Below are positions 1 through 9,537 of a stretch of 64,000 nt of DNA, piece by piece. A program made the position numbers and the translations under genes. Under the pieces are notes generated by a model. That model ran no database searches and was not told the origin of the DNA. It worked only from the letters and a program-made list of their open reading frames with translations. The stretch is from UBA4951 sp963616935 (GTDB taxonomy: Bacteria; Bacillota_I; Bacilli_A; RFN20; CAG-826). Where the stretch lies: positions 39,390-103,389 of the forward strand of contig CAVEMS010000006.1 of the NCBI GenBank assembly GCA_963616935.1. Reading direction: 5' to 3'. How positions within the stretch are numbered: the stretch's first letter is position 1; each line of letters opens with the position of its first letter.

Positions 1-342
1 AATGAGTATTTTCGCGATTTAGGCAAAATGAAAATAAAAAGTATAAAATTAGTAGTTTTGAATTGTGTGGAAAATATATGTGTATTTTAGAAGATAGAGA
101 AATAAAAAATAAATATATTGTTTATCAAAATATTAATTGATATCGATTTATTTTTTAAATTAGTTAACATAATGGACATTATACGAAGTCTATATAAAAC
201 TGATTAATTTTGATTGTGGAAATTAAAAATTAGTAATTATCAATTATTGGGTTTATGCCCGCTTTCGTGGCTACCACCGCTTTAATGAAGAAATGCATAT
301 AAAACTTATCGTTGTACGATTCTGTTTTTGCATAAAAATGTC
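1..342. other. AT-rich intergenic stretch, no gene seen
   Basis: No convincing coding frame is visible on either strand; only tiny open frames with no ribosome-binding site. The one GC-rich patch (249-277) holds two short inverted repeats, GGG/CCC (249-251 with 258-260) and GTGG/CCAC (267-270 with 274-277). They are too short to assign a function. The stretch lies downstream of the terminator that closes the rsfS operon. Confidence 0.5.
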
Positions 343-374
343 AAAAAAAGATTGGACCAACTATTGATCCAATC
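343..374 (-). terminator. Rho-independent terminator after rsfS
   Basis: On the minus strand a GATTGGA arm (368-374) pairs with TCCAATC (350-356) and is followed by seven T (343-349). It lies about 70 bp after the rsfS stop and closes the long parE-to-rsfS run. Confidence 0.85.
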
Positions 375-445
375 CTGCAATGCGTTTGATTTAAATGTCG
401 ATTTGTTTCGTCAGCAAAATTTTATCGTCTTTACAAAGTGATTGA

Positions 446-766
446 TTATTTTCCTTTTTCAATCAGCTCGTCGAGGGATAATTCGTCTCTTTTCTCTTTT
501 GATAAGAGATGCAAAACGAAATCTCCTCCGTCGACCAAGACCCATTCCGATTCGGCCGTTCCCTCTGGCTTCTTGCAAGGCTCGCCTTTCGATTCCAAAT
601 ATTCTTCCACTTCTTCGGCTAAGGCCACCAACGCTCTTGCGTTTGGCGCCGTCGCTAGAATTATCTTATCGAAAAACGGTGATTTCCCTTCGACGTCGAT
701 CACGGATATGTCTTCCGCTTTCTTTTCGTCTAGTAGTTTTGCGACTTCGTTTGTTAGATTTGGCAT
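446..766 (-). CDS. rsfS: Ribosomal silencing factor RsfS
   Basis: A 106-residue protein of the RsfS/YbeB/Iojap family. Family members bind ribosomal protein L14 and block 50S-30S joining when nutrients are scarce. The length and the pattern (N-terminal helix, then SVIDVEGKSPFFD, then a central beta sheet ending EWVLVDGGDFVLHL) fit the family. The start follows a good Shine-Dalgarno (AAGGAG). It is the last gene of a run with nadD-yqeK upstream, the same order as nadD-yqeK-rsfS (yqeJ-yqeK-yqeL) in Bacillus. Function is by family assignment; identity is nearly certain. Confidence 0.93.
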   Translation of the reverse strand: MPNLTNEVAKLLDEKKAEDISVIDVEGKSPFFDKIILATAPNARALVALAEEVEEYLESKGEPCKKPEGTAESEWVLVDGGDFVLHLLSKEKRDELSLDELIEKGK

Positions 767-791
767 ATTCGCTCCTTATCCTTATTATATA

Positions 792-1859
792 TTAAGATCT
801 GATTACTTTCTTGCCTTGCTCTTTCAAGAAATCTTCATTAGCTTGCAATACTATTTCGTATCCTTTTCGATAGTCGTCGATGCACGCGTTTATGAAAGCG
901 CTCGAATCGTATCCCCTCGTCGGTTCGATCTTGTCTGAGCAATATAGTATTTTGCTTAACGGCGTCATTTCTTTTTTTGCTAAGCAATGGCATGAAACGG
1001 CTTCAAGAATGTCTTCGTCATCGATCCCGAATATCTTTTTCGCCAAAGCGATGCCGGCATATTGGTGGATGGCGAAATCCGGAATTCGAGAGAAATCGAC
1101 ATTTGGGAATTCGCTTTTTGCGGCATCGACGCCTTCTTCATGGCTAAGGTATTTCGCCAAATCGTGAATCGCGCCGGCTATGTATCCCTTGCCCTTTAAA
1201 TGGTTTAATCCATTTGCTTCGATGATTCTCTCGGCTAAATGCGCAACGGAAAGACTGTGCCTCATCCTTTTCTCGCCGATGCAGGATTCGATTTTCCTTA
1301 TGTAGTACAGTTTGTTTTCCTCGATGTAGTCTATGATGCATTTTGGGGCATCCACGCTTTTGAGGGTCCTTATATCGCTTGAGGAGACGTTTCCCGATTC
1401 GTTGTATTTTAGGCCTATCATCTTGAAACGTTCGATGTTTGCTTTGTCCAAAACTATATCCGGGCGGCTGCAATAGACTATTTGGCAGATTCTCGCCAAT
1501 TCTTCCGCGTCCTTCCAGGCGTGAAAACGATTGGCTTCGTCTCCGCCCATCAAGAAATAGAATGATTCGTTCGGGTTTCTCTCCTTAAAATGGCGGACGG
1601 TGTCTATCGTGTAGTTTACGCCGTCGTCTTTCGAGAGCTCGTATTCGTCGATTGAAAAACGCGTGTCGACGGTTTCTCGCAAAGCTTCTTTTAGCATTGA
1701 GAGCCTATCGTCCTGGCTTTCTTCCGTCACCTTCCATCTTGGAGTTTTGGCCGGTATGAAAAGGACATTGGCGCCAAGCTCGTCGCTTGCCGCTTTGGCT
1801 ATGCGTAAATGCCCATTATGCGGCGGGTCGAATGTTCCGCCGAAAAGAATCGTTGCCAT
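792..1859 (-). CDS. nadD: NadD-YqeK fusion: nicotinate-nucleotide adenylyltransferase plus HD-domain hydrolase
   Basis: A two-domain protein of 355 residues. Residues about 1-190 are NadD, which adenylates nicotinate mononucleotide in NAD synthesis; the nucleotidyltransferase motif GGTFDPPHNGH is at residues 7-17 and the SSSDIR motif at about 159. Residues about 195-350 are a YqeK-type HD domain, with RHSLSVAH, the HD pair in AIHDLAKYL, CHCLAKKEMTPLSK and YCSDKIEPTRGYD. YqeK proteins hydrolyse diadenosine tetraphosphate. In Bacillus the two are neighbouring genes (yqeJ, yqeK); here they form one frame, as in some Mollicutes. The start lies 1 nt after the yhbY stop. Both active sites look intact. 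Confidence 0.93.
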   Translation of the reverse strand: MATILFGGTFDPPHNGHLRIAKAASDELGANVLFIPAKTPRWKVTEESQDDRLSMLKEALRETVDTRFSIDEYELSKDDGVNYTIDTVRHFKERNPNESFYFLMGGDEANRFHAWKDAEELARICQIVYCSRPDIVLDKANIERFKMIGLKYNESGNVSSSDIRTLKSVDAPKCIIDYIEENKLYYIRKIESCIGEKRMRHSLSVAHLAERIIEANGLNHLKGKGYIAGAIHDLAKYLSHEEGVDAAKSEFPNVDFSRIPDFAIHQYAGIALAKKIFGIDDEDILEAVSCHCLAKKEMTPLSKILYCSDKIEPTRGYDSSAFINACIDDYRKGYEIVLQANEDFLKEQGKKVIRS

Positions 1860-1860
1860 G

Positions 1861-2163
1861 TTATTTTTTCGGTAGGATTATCGGATCTTTCTTCTTTGGG
1901 TTCGGACGGTAAAGCGTCAAGACACGCCCTAGGCGGTTGACCGGTTCGCTCGAAGTCGCCGCCGATAGCTCGGCTAAAAACTCATCCGGTTCCTTTTCGG
2001 CCGTTGGCAAAATGCGGACTTTGACCAATTCGTGGGCCGTTAAAGCGTTGTTTAACGCTTTAAGGAAATTTTCGTCAGCTTCGCCTTTTCCTAGAATCAA
2101 GGATGGCGTAATGGTATTGGCCAAGCTTCTTAAGTAAGCGCGGTTTTTAGTTGATAAGCTCAT
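1861..2163 (-). CDS. yhbY: YhbY/CRS1 (CRM) domain RNA-binding protein
   Basis: A 100-residue single CRM-domain protein of the YhbY/YqeI family, which associates with pre-50S ribosomal particles. The family pattern is visible: an N-terminal LRSLANTI helix, the SLILGKGEADENFL glycine loop near residues 20-33, and a C-terminal GRVLTLYRPNPKKK strand with a basic tail. It overlaps the yqeH stop by 4 nt (ATGA-type junction), which suggests translational coupling. The neighbourhood (yqeH, nadD, rsfS) is a ribosome-assembly cluster conserved in Bacillota. Confidence 0.92.
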   Translation of the reverse strand: MSLSTKNRAYLRSLANTITPSLILGKGEADENFLKALNNALTAHELVKVRILPTAEKEPDEFLAELSAATSSEPVNRLGRVLTLYRPNPKKKDPIILPKK

Positions 2164-3329
2164 TGTTTCTCACCTTTCATCTTTATTTTCTGGCGCGTTA
2201 TGTAGGCGCCGATGCCTTTTGGCACGTAAACGCGGAACGATTCTCCTTTTCTTCCGTCGATGGTTACCCAGCCAAGGCCTGCGATGCCGACGTCTCTTGG
2301 CTTATCGTCGTCGAATGCGAATTCGAAGGCGTCGAAATCCTTGCTAGTATGAAGGAGAGGGAGCCTCGGTTTCAAGGCTTTTTTCTCGAGATATTTGTCG
2401 AATAAGGAATTCATGTCCTTTTTCGGGGTTATTTTCTTGATATCGACGTTTTTGGCGAAGTAGCAAGTCATAGCGATATGCCGACGGGAACTATTCACGC
2501 AGTCGATATGCCCTAAGAGGCCGATGAATACCGCGCCTTTCGGCTCAATCGACATTTTAAGTGGCTTCACAGGGGTGCCCTCTAAGACTATCGCCTCTTT
2601 CGGCGTGTTTTCGTGTCCGAAAACGCTGTTATCGTTTGGAAAACCGGGGATGTCATAGAGCGTTCTTTCCTCGCTTAGCGGTATTTCGAGGACGTCTAAG
2701 TTCGTGTCCTTATAAGGGGATTGGTGGATCAGTCGTTTCGAGTCGTTCTTATACGTCGATAAAAACGCGCTGACGAAACGCGATTTTCCACTTTTTGTCG
2801 CGCCAATCAAATAAATGTCCTTCCCTTCGCTTCTCGCCTCTATCTCCTCATAAACGTCTGAGAGGTCGCCGTTTAGCAAAATATGCCTGATGAACACGTC
2901 GTCAGTTGTTATCGAAGGCATTCCCGCGGCGTGAAATTGATGGGCTATGTAATCCTTTAAGGCGTCTTCATCGGTGTTTTCCGGTAAAAGATCTCGTTTA
3001 TTGGCCACAATAAGTATTTTTTCGTCAGAAAGCTCTTTCGATACGCTTTCGACGAAGGCCGATTCGAAGGAAAAGACGTCGATCACATACACGAAGAAAG
3101 CTTTTCTTTCCTTCGCATCCTTTATGATCGAAAGGAAATTGTCGTCGACTTTCTCTTGAGTCGGGGCATCGTTCCACTTTGTCGCTTCGTAGCAAGAAGA
3201 ACAAAGAGATGGGTTATTGCCTTCGATAGATAGAGTCTCTTTTGAGATATACCCTTCTTCGAAAGGATCGACGCTTTGAAGCGGAGAGCCGCATTTGATG
3301 CAGCGTTTCACCATCCTCATCTTGCCCAT
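2160..3329 (-). CDS. yqeH: Circularly permuted ribosome-assembly GTPase YqeH
   Basis: A 389-residue protein with an N-terminal zinc finger (CIKCG near residue 11 and CSSC near residue 43), then a circularly permuted GTPase domain. NKRDLLP (G4) comes before GATKSGKSRF (G1) and YDIPGFP (G3), the order typical of the YqeH/YlqF/RsgA class. YqeH is needed for 30S assembly in Bacillus. Methionines at residues 4 and 6 are possible alternative starts; the first has GGAAGAG upstream. It starts just after the yqeG stop. Confidence 0.94.
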   Translation of the reverse strand: MGKMRMVKRCIKCGSPLQSVDPFEEGYISKETLSIEGNNPSLCSSCYEATKWNDAPTQEKVDDNFLSIIKDAKERKAFFVYVIDVFSFESAFVESVSKELSDEKILIVANKRDLLPENTDEDALKDYIAHQFHAAGMPSITTDDVFIRHILLNGDLSDVYEEIEARSEGKDIYLIGATKSGKSRFVSAFLSTYKNDSKRLIHQSPYKDTNLDVLEIPLSEERTLYDIPGFPNDNSVFGHENTPKEAIVLEGTPVKPLKMSIEPKGAVFIGLLGHIDCVNSSRRHIAMTCYFAKNVDIKKITPKKDMNSLFDKYLEKKALKPRLPLLHTSKDFDAFEFAFDDDKPRDVGIAGLGWVTIDGRKGESFRVYVPKGIGAYITRQKIKMKGEKQ

Positions 3330-3330
3330 C

Positions 3331-3855
3331 TTAGTTCTCTTCCTTTATAAGGATATCATAAGGCATTTTGTTTATCTTTTTGCGCATCGGTTTTTCGAAG
3401 AAGCGGTTTATCCTCGTGAAAAAAGGCTCTTCAGGCACCAATTTGTCGGTCAAAACGAAGAAAATGCCGGCGTGTTTGGCCGCTTTCATATCAGTCATCA
3501 GCTGATCGCCTATCAAAGCGACCTCTTTTTTGTTCCAGCCTTTCTTTTTGATCAATTTTTTGAGTTTATGCGAGAACGGTTTCATCATCATCGGATAGCA
3601 AGTCACGCCCCATCTTTCGCAAAAGGTTTTGACTCTCTTTCCCTTCCCATTCGACGCCAAAGCGATTTCGAATCCTTCTTTTTCGCACTCTTTTTTTAAA
3701 GAGAATGCCATTTCCTTCCTGTCTTCGAAAGTCTCGTAGAAGGAGGCGATCGTGTTATCCAAATCGAAAAGCAGTATCTTTATTCCGTTTTCCTTTAATA
3801 GTTCGAAGGGTAATGAATAAGCGCTTTTGGCGCGGACATCAGGCTTTAGTGACAT
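3331..3855 (-). CDS. yqeG: YqeG-family HAD phosphatase
   Basis: A 174-residue HAD-superfamily protein (subfamily IIIA). Motif I is LLFDLDNT near residue 30, with the nucleophile and acid/base aspartates. Motif II is IALASNGKG, and motif IV GDQLMTD supplies the acidic metal-binding residues. The physiological substrate is not evident from sequence; related proteins are called phosphatidylglycerophosphate phosphatase-like. The position between parC and yqeH, 1 nt from each, supports the YqeG assignment. Confidence 0.9.
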   Translation of the reverse strand: MSLKPDVRAKSAYSLPFELLKENGIKILLFDLDNTIASFYETFEDRKEMAFSLKKECEKEGFEIALASNGKGKRVKTFCERWGVTCYPMMMKPFSHKLKKLIKKKGWNKKEVALIGDQLMTDMKAAKHAGIFFVLTDKLVPEEPFFTRINRFFEKPMRKKINKMPYDILIKEEN

Positions 3856-3856
3856 T

Positions 3857-6493
3857 TTATTTGTCGTCTCCGTCGTCTCCCATCAAATCGTCGAAAAGGG
3901 AGATCTGCTCGAAGTCGCTTTTGTTCGTCGCGTTCGTTTCGTCGCTTATAGCGGTTTCTTCTTCCTCTTTCTCGGCTACGCGAGGCGGATAGGAAGGCAA
4001 TGAATCGTCGACGAGCAAGGAATCGCTTCTGGAGAAGCTCGTGATTCTCGTTTTTGCCGAGAATCCTTCCCCGCGTTTCGCGTATAGATCGATCGGCGTC
4101 GCATTGAAATCGTTCCATGTGACATCGACTCTCGATCCGTCTTGCGTGACGGCGTCGACGGCGAATGGTGTGTTTTTGTCGTCCGCTTTCAAAACGTCTA
4201 TCAGTTTGTGCGGCTCTTTCTTAAAGGAATTGAATAAAGTCGTGGCTTTGTCCAAGCGGTGCCCAAGCGGAACGTTCTTCAAAATGAAGGTCCTCGCATC
4301 ACCGCGATCCGTGAGCAAGAGAATCTTGGAATTCGGATTGGCGGATGGATCGTATGAAATGACCCCTGCCATCTCCTTGCCGTGGAATAATCCGGCTTTC
4401 AATCCTCCGCTCTTGGGGTTGGAGACTAAAACGTCGTTCTCGTTATAGAAAGATGCCGTTCCTTCTGAAGAAGCCACGAATAGGTTGCTGTCTCCGCTTG
4501 AGACGCAAGCATCGATGAGTTCGTCGCCTTTCGACAAACGTATGGCTCCGATGGCTTTAGAACGCCGTATCACGGGGAAGGAATCCAAACGGATTCTCTT
4601 TATGACCCCGTTTCTTGTTAGAAGTATCACATAGAGATCGTTACGGAAATGACGGACGGCGAAGCCTTTGATGAGCTTCTCGTCGCTATTAATCGCCACA
4701 AGCATGTTGACGTGATACCCTTCGTCGTTCCATTTGGCCTCTTTTATCTCATTGACTGGGATGAATAGGTAATTGCCTTTGGAAGTGAATAGCAAGGCGT
4801 AATCGGTTGTTTCGCATTCGCCTTCATACACGAAAGCGTCGCCGTTTTTGATGCCTGGCCTTGCGCCGTTTTGTCCGCCGGAGCCTTTCCAGCTCTTAAG
4901 GGAACTGCGCTTTATGTAGCCGTCTTTCGTGGCCACGAGGCGGCAGATCTCTTTGGCGATTAAATCGCGCTTATCTATCGTCGTCTCGACTTCCTCTTCT
5001 TTGACTTCCGTCTTTCTTTCGCCGCCATATTTCTTGGCTAATGCCTTTAAGTCGGTGACAATCAGATTCTCGCGCTTGTCTTGCTCGCTTAGTAACGCCG
5101 TCAGTTCTTTGATTTGCTCTTCGAGGCCCTTCTTTTCGTTCTCCAAAACCGTGATGTCGGTGTGGGATAGTTTGTATAGAGGCATCATCAAGATGGCTTC
5201 GGCTTGTTCCTCGGTGAAGGAATATTTCTCGATGAGGTTCTTTTTGGCGTCCGCCTTATCGAGACTCGAACGGATTGTCTTTACGACCTCGTCTAGTATC
5301 GATATGGCCTTGATTAAGCCGTTGACGATGCTAAGGCGAGCGTTGCATTTGGCGAAAAGGAAACGGCTTCTTCTTGTTATGACGTCTAACTGGTGCTGGA
5401 TATAGCAATCGCAATAGGAAAGGAGGTCGAGCGTTTTTGGGCGATCGTCGACGATTGCCATCATATGAGCGCTGTAATTGGTTTTTAATTGGGTCTTCGC
5501 CATCAGATAATTGAGGATGGCTTCGGGTTTGGCATCGTCTTTGAGGTCGATGGCGATGCGAAGGCCGCTCTTATCCGTCTCGTCTCGGACTTCGTCGATT
5601 CCGGGAATTGTTTTGTCGTGGCGGATTTCGTCGATGCTTTTCACTAACGAGCTCTTATTCACTTGATAAGGTATCTCGGTGATTATTATTTGCTTCTCGC
5701 CCTTTGGCGAAATTACTATTTCGGCTTTAGAACTCACGACGACGCGTCCTCTGCCAGTCCGATAGATGTCTTTCAAGGCTTCCGATTGGTAGATTATGCC
5801 GCCGGTTGGGAAATCTGGCCCCGGGATTAAAGGAAGCAAATCATCGATTGTGCACTTTGGATGTTTGATGCGGTAAACGATTGCGGCCACCACTTCGTTA
5901 AGGTTATGAGGCGGAATCGAGGTGGAGATGCCGACGGCGATTCCTTCGCTCCCATTCACGAATAGATTCGGGAAACGGCTTGGCAAAACCGTCGGTTCGA
6001 GCTGAGAATCGTCGAAAGTCAATTCCATATCGACGGTGTCTTTGTCGATGTCGGCGACGAGTTCGTTTGCTAAAGCGCTTAATCTCGCTTCCGTATAACG
6101 CATGGCGGCTGGGCCGTCTCCATCGACTGAACCATTATTCCCCTGAAAATCGATTAAAGGGTAATGGAAAGCCCATGGCTGAGACATATGCACCAAAGCT
6201 TCGTAAATAGAAGAATCGCCGTGCGGGTGGTATTTACCCATGACGTCGCCGACGATGCGGGCGCATTTCTTGGTTGGCTTATCGATTGTGTAGCCCGTCT
6301 TCCACATATCGTAGATGATGCGGCGTTGGACCGGCTTCAAACCGTCGCGGGCGTCGGGAATCGCGCGATCTTGAATGACGTCTTTGGCGTAGACGGCGTA
6401 TTTCTCGCCCATAAGCTCGTCGAGCGTGCCTTTGACGATGTTCTCTATTATCGTTTCTTCTTCGATTTTCTTTTTTGCCATGTTATTTACCAA
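3857..6493 (-). CDS. parC: DNA topoisomerase IV subunit A (ParC)
   Basis: An 878-residue type IIA topoisomerase breakage-reunion subunit that decatenates sister chromosomes together with ParE. The catalytic tyrosine lies in AAMRYTEARLS near residue 130. The preceding NNGSVDGDGPAAM resembles ParC more than GyrA. A long coiled-coil region (residues about 430-500) is followed by a C-terminal beta-propeller with repeats such as FVYEGECETTDYALLFTS. The C-terminal tail is very acidic (ends DDGDDK). The start overlaps the parE stop by 11 nt. The plsY/parE/parC neighbourhood supports topoisomerase IV rather than gyrase. Confidence 0.93.
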   Translation of the reverse strand: MVNNMAKKKIEEETIIENIVKGTLDELMGEKYAVYAKDVIQDRAIPDARDGLKPVQRRIIYDMWKTGYTIDKPTKKCARIVGDVMGKYHPHGDSSIYEALVHMSQPWAFHYPLIDFQGNNGSVDGDGPAAMRYTEARLSALANELVADIDKDTVDMELTFDDSQLEPTVLPSRFPNLFVNGSEGIAVGISTSIPPHNLNEVVAAIVYRIKHPKCTIDDLLPLIPGPDFPTGGIIYQSEALKDIYRTGRGRVVVSSKAEIVISPKGEKQIIITEIPYQVNKSSLVKSIDEIRHDKTIPGIDEVRDETDKSGLRIAIDLKDDAKPEAILNYLMAKTQLKTNYSAHMMAIVDDRPKTLDLLSYCDCYIQHQLDVITRRSRFLFAKCNARLSIVNGLIKAISILDEVVKTIRSSLDKADAKKNLIEKYSFTEEQAEAILMMPLYKLSHTDITVLENEKKGLEEQIKELTALLSEQDKRENLIVTDLKALAKKYGGERKTEVKEEEVETTIDKRDLIAKEICRLVATKDGYIKRSSLKSWKGSGGQNGARPGIKNGDAFVYEGECETTDYALLFTSKGNYLFIPVNEIKEAKWNDEGYHVNMLVAINSDEKLIKGFAVRHFRNDLYVILLTRNGVIKRIRLDSFPVIRRSKAIGAIRLSKGDELIDACVSSGDSNLFVASSEGTASFYNENDVLVSNPKSGGLKAGLFHGKEMAGVISYDPSANPNSKILLLTDRGDARTFILKNVPLGHRLDKATTLFNSFKKEPHKLIDVLKADDKNTPFAVDAVTQDGSRVDVTWNDFNATPIDLYAKRGEGFSAKTRITSFSRSDSLLVDDSLPSYPPRVAEKEEEETAISDETNATNKSDFEQISLFDDLMGDDGDDK

Positions 6494-8444
6494 CTTTAGC
6501 TTCTTTCATGAAGTCGTCTTCGTCGTTGAAAGTGACGTTCTCTTTGATCCAATTCCAACGTAAGGAACTGTCTTTTCCCATTAATGTGCCGATTCTTTTC
6601 TCGACGATTAAAGGATCGTCTATCGCGACTCTCGTCAAGACACGCGTTTTCTTGTTCATCGTCGTTATCGCAAGCTGATCGGCGTTCATCTCGCCTAAAC
6701 CTTTGTAACGAGTGATGCCATAGCCAGCACCGATTTTCTTTTTGGCCGACTCGACTTCCTCTTCGTTCCAGCAATATATCTTCTTTGCTGGGTCGCTATG
6801 TTTGTAAACGCTATAAAGAGGCGGTTGGGCGATGTAGATCATGCCGCGCTCAATAAGAGGCTTCATATAGTTATAGAAGAAAGTGAGCAACAGCGTTTGG
6901 ATATGCGCGCCGTCGGTATCGGCATCGGTCATGATGATGATTTTCCCATAATGGCTTTCTTCTGGGTCGAAATCCTGGCCGACACCAGCTCCAATCGTTT
7001 GGATTAAGGTGCTGAATTCGAGGTTGTTGACGATTTTTTCCATCGAGACGCTGTCGGTATTCAAAGGCTTTCCACGTAATGGCAAAATCGCCTGATGGAG
7101 CCTATCGCGTCCGGTCTTGGCGCTGCCTCCGGCGGAATCGCCCTCAACGATGAATAATTCGTTGTTCTTGTAATCCTTCGATTGCGCGCTGGCCAATTTA
7201 TCGCTGATGATGAGGTCGTTATTGGTTTTTTTCTTTACGCCTCTCGCCGCTTCCCTGGCTTTTCTCGCCGCTTCCCTGGCTTCCTTAGAGGCCATACATT
7301 TCTTGACTAAGTCGATAGCGAACGATTTGTGTTCACTTAGATAGTAGCTCAGGTTCTTGAAAACGATATCGCCGACGACCGGGCCGGCTTCTGGGGTTCC
7401 GAGCTTGCCCTTTGTTTGTCCTTCGTACTCGAGTTTGTCTTCTGGGACTTTGACGGACAAAATTGCCGTAAGCCCTTCTCTTATGTCGGTGCCGTCGATC
7501 GATTGGTTGGCGCGAATCACCTCATTGGTGACCGCCCATTCGTTGATGGCTTTGGTGAGAGAGCCTTTGAAGCCGCTTTCGTGCGTTCCGCCGTCCGCCG
7601 TTCTCACGTCGTTAGCGTAGGAGAAAATGTTTTCGTTATAGTCTTGAAGACACCATTGCATGGCGATTTCGACGCGTATCCCAGACGAAGAGGAGGAATC
7701 GCTGATATCGATGATTTCCCCTAAAGTCGTTTTGTTTTGCGTGATTGATTGGACGTATTCGTAGAGCCCGCGTTCGGTATAAAATTCATGCGAGTTGCCC
7801 GTCGCTTGGTCTTTCAATACGAAATGAACGCCCTTCAGCAAATAGCTTTTCTCTTCTAGACGATTATAGATAGTGTCCCAATTGAATTTAGTATTCGGGA
7901 AAATCTTCGGATCGGGTTTGAAGCGGATGCACGTTCCGTGCTTCGAGGTGGTCCCGATCACATGCAAAGGCGTTTCGAGCTCCCCGCCGTTATGGAAACG
8001 GATTTGATAAATCGAGCCTTGACGTGAAACCGTTACTTCGATCCATTCGCTTAAAGCGTTCGTGACCGTTGCGCCAACGCCATGAAGTCCGGCGGCCGTC
8101 TGATAGACTTTGCTATTGAACTTTCCGCCGCTATGGAGCGTTGTGAATATAAGTTGAACGGCTGGTATTTTGGCTTCGGGATGGATATCGACCGGTATGC
8201 CGCGTCCTTCGTCTTCGACTTGCACGGATCCGTCTTTCATCAGTGTGACGGTTATTTTCTTGCCGAAGCCGTTAACAGCTTCGTCGACGGCGTTATCGAC
8301 GATTTCCCATACAAGATGGTGCAAACCGGTCAAATTCGTGGAGCCGATGTACATTCCTGGGCGCTTTCTGACGCCTTCCATCTCCGAAAGAATCTCTATT
8401 TGGCTGGCCGAGTATTTTTTTTCTTCAGTTAACAATTCATCCAT
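6483..8444 (-). CDS. parE: DNA topoisomerase IV subunit B (ParE)
   Basis: The ATPase subunit of topoisomerase IV, 653 residues from the chosen start. GHKL motifs are present: VDNAVDEA, DEGRGIPVD and GLHGVGATV. The Toprim motifs EGDSAGGSAK and DADTDGAHI and the C-terminal YKGLGEMN are also intact. The open frame reaches 8510, but those 22 extra residues do not match the family. The ATG at 8444 (MDELLTEEKK) sits at the usual distance before RKRPGMYIGS. A GGAAG lies 16 nt before this ATG, rather far for a Shine-Dalgarno. A TATAAT box is at 8473-8478. Confidence 0.93.
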   Translation of the reverse strand: MDELLTEEKKYSASQIEILSEMEGVRKRPGMYIGSTNLTGLHHLVWEIVDNAVDEAVNGFGKKITVTLMKDGSVQVEDEGRGIPVDIHPEAKIPAVQLIFTTLHSGGKFNSKVYQTAAGLHGVGATVTNALSEWIEVTVSRQGSIYQIRFHNGGELETPLHVIGTTSKHGTCIRFKPDPKIFPNTKFNWDTIYNRLEEKSYLLKGVHFVLKDQATGNSHEFYTERGLYEYVQSITQNKTTLGEIIDISDSSSSSGIRVEIAMQWCLQDYNENIFSYANDVRTADGGTHESGFKGSLTKAINEWAVTNEVIRANQSIDGTDIREGLTAILSVKVPEDKLEYEGQTKGKLGTPEAGPVVGDIVFKNLSYYLSEHKSFAIDLVKKCMASKEAREAARKAREAARGVKKKTNNDLIISDKLASAQSKDYKNNELFIVEGDSAGGSAKTGRDRLHQAILPLRGKPLNTDSVSMEKIVNNLEFSTLIQTIGAGVGQDFDPEESHYGKIIIMTDADTDGAHIQTLLLTFFYNYMKPLIERGMIYIAQPPLYSVYKHSDPAKKIYCWNEEEVESAKKKIGAGYGITRYKGLGEMNADQLAITTMNKKTRVLTRVAIDDPLIVEKRIGTLMGKDSSLRWNWIKENVTFNDEDDFMKEAKVGK

Positions 8445-8472
8445 AGATGATATAAAATCACTTCCGTGCTCG

Positions 8473-8501
8473 ATTATATCAAAACGAAAACTAAAAATGT
8501 A
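8473..8501 (-). promoter_or_regulatory. Likely promoter of the parE-parC-to-rsfS operon
   Basis: A perfect TATAAT on the minus strand (8473-8478), 28 nt before the parE ATG. The -35 at 17-nt spacing (8496-8501, TACATT) is weak, so the call rests on the -10 and on its position in the divergent parE/plsY intergenic region. Confidence 0.5.
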
Positions 8502-8542
8502 GCGCCACAACGCACTTCTTTAACATTTTTTTGGAGAAAACC

Positions 8543-9280
8543 ATGAATGAACTTTTAATGAACGTCTTTTTTGCTTTGGCCGTTGCTGTTTTCGCTTTTT
8601 TGATCGGCGCATTTCCGACTGCGGTTGTGCTTGGGAAGGTTTTCTATCACAAGAATCCGATCGAATACGGATCGCATAATTCGGGAGGCACCAATGCCGG
8701 GCGGGTTCTTGGAAAGAAAGCCGGCATCATCGTGATCGTCGTCGATATCACGAAGACGGTTTTGGTGTTTTGGTCCGTTTTCTCGATAATTGCTTTCAGT
8801 GGCATAAAAGGAAAATTCATTTTGTGGTTGGATGGATCGCTTTATACGTGGATGACGTTGCCGTTTGTGGCGCTCGGTCACTGCTATTCGCCGTATTTGC
8901 GATTCAAAGGAGGCAAAGCCGTAGCGTCCTTATATGGGGCGATCGGCGGCACGAGTTGGGTCATGTTCCCTCTTTGCTTCATCGTCTTCCCCATCGTTTT
9001 CAAGGCATGCAAGAAAGTCATGAGTAAAGCGTCCATCTTCACTGGCGGCATTCTCGTTTTGATCGAATGGGCGATCGCGATCAAACTGATGCTACTAGGA
9101 GATTCGTTTGATGGAGGGTTTCTTACATGGACTTTTGGAATGGTTACGGGATTGTCGCTAGGCTGGGAGTCCGCCGTTTGCATATCCATAACGTATTTCC
9201 TTATGGTCGCCAGGCATGCCGATAACATTAGACGAATCCATGCTGGCAAAGAAAAACCATTAGAGTGGAAAAGTAAATAA
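8543..9280 (+). CDS. plsY: Glycerol-3-phosphate acyltransferase PlsY
   Basis: A 245-residue multi-spanning membrane protein that transfers acyl from acyl-phosphate to glycerol-3-phosphate, the first step of phospholipid synthesis. PlsY signatures are GSHNSGGTNAGRVLGKKAG near residues 46-64 and the glycine-rich loop RFKGGKAVA near residue 124, with hydrophobic helices between. The protein is somewhat longer than typical PlsY (about 200). The start is the ATG at 8543, because GGAG (8533-8536) lies 6 nt before it; the in-frame TTG 12 nt upstream overlaps that Shine-Dalgarno. It is divergent from parE. Confidence 0.92.
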   Translation: MNELLMNVFFALAVAVFAFLIGAFPTAVVLGKVFYHKNPIEYGSHNSGGTNAGRVLGKKAGIIVIVVDITKTVLVFWSVFSIIAFSGIKGKFILWLDGSLYTWMTLPFVALGHCYSPYLRFKGGKAVASLYGAIGGTSWVMFPLCFIVFPIVFKACKKVMSKASIFTGGILVLIEWAIAIKLMLLGDSFDGGFLTWTFGMVTGLSLGWESAVCISITYFLMVARHADNIRRIHAGKEKPLEWKSK

Positions 9281-9489
9281 TTAGTAGTTATTTAGTATAG
9301 TATAGCCGAGTGTGGATAAAATCAATCACCACGAAAAATAGATTGAAAATGAAGATTTTATCGATGTTTTAGATTGACGATTTTTTTGTTGTGATCAATT
9401 TTTGCGCTTTGTTGAAGCTAAAGACGTTGGCGCCATTTTTGCGTTACTCCACCGCTCTTCGATTCGTTTTATATATCGCGAGACGGCAC

Positions 9490-9518
9490 TAAAAAAGCGG
9501 TCCGGAATCGGGCCGCTT
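9490..9518 (-). terminator. Rho-independent terminator after efp-yneF
   Basis: On the minus strand AAGCGG (9513-9518) pairs with CCGCTT (9495-9500), with further pairing inside, followed by TTTTTT. It lies 20 bp past the yneF stop. Confidence 0.85.
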
Positions 9519-9537
9519 GGTTGAATGGATGAATCGC

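Noticed and set aside
240..320. Tiny minus-strand frame (about 22 codons) in the left intergenic stretch
   Set aside because: Too short, no Shine-Dalgarno, and next to another equally plausible tiny frame.
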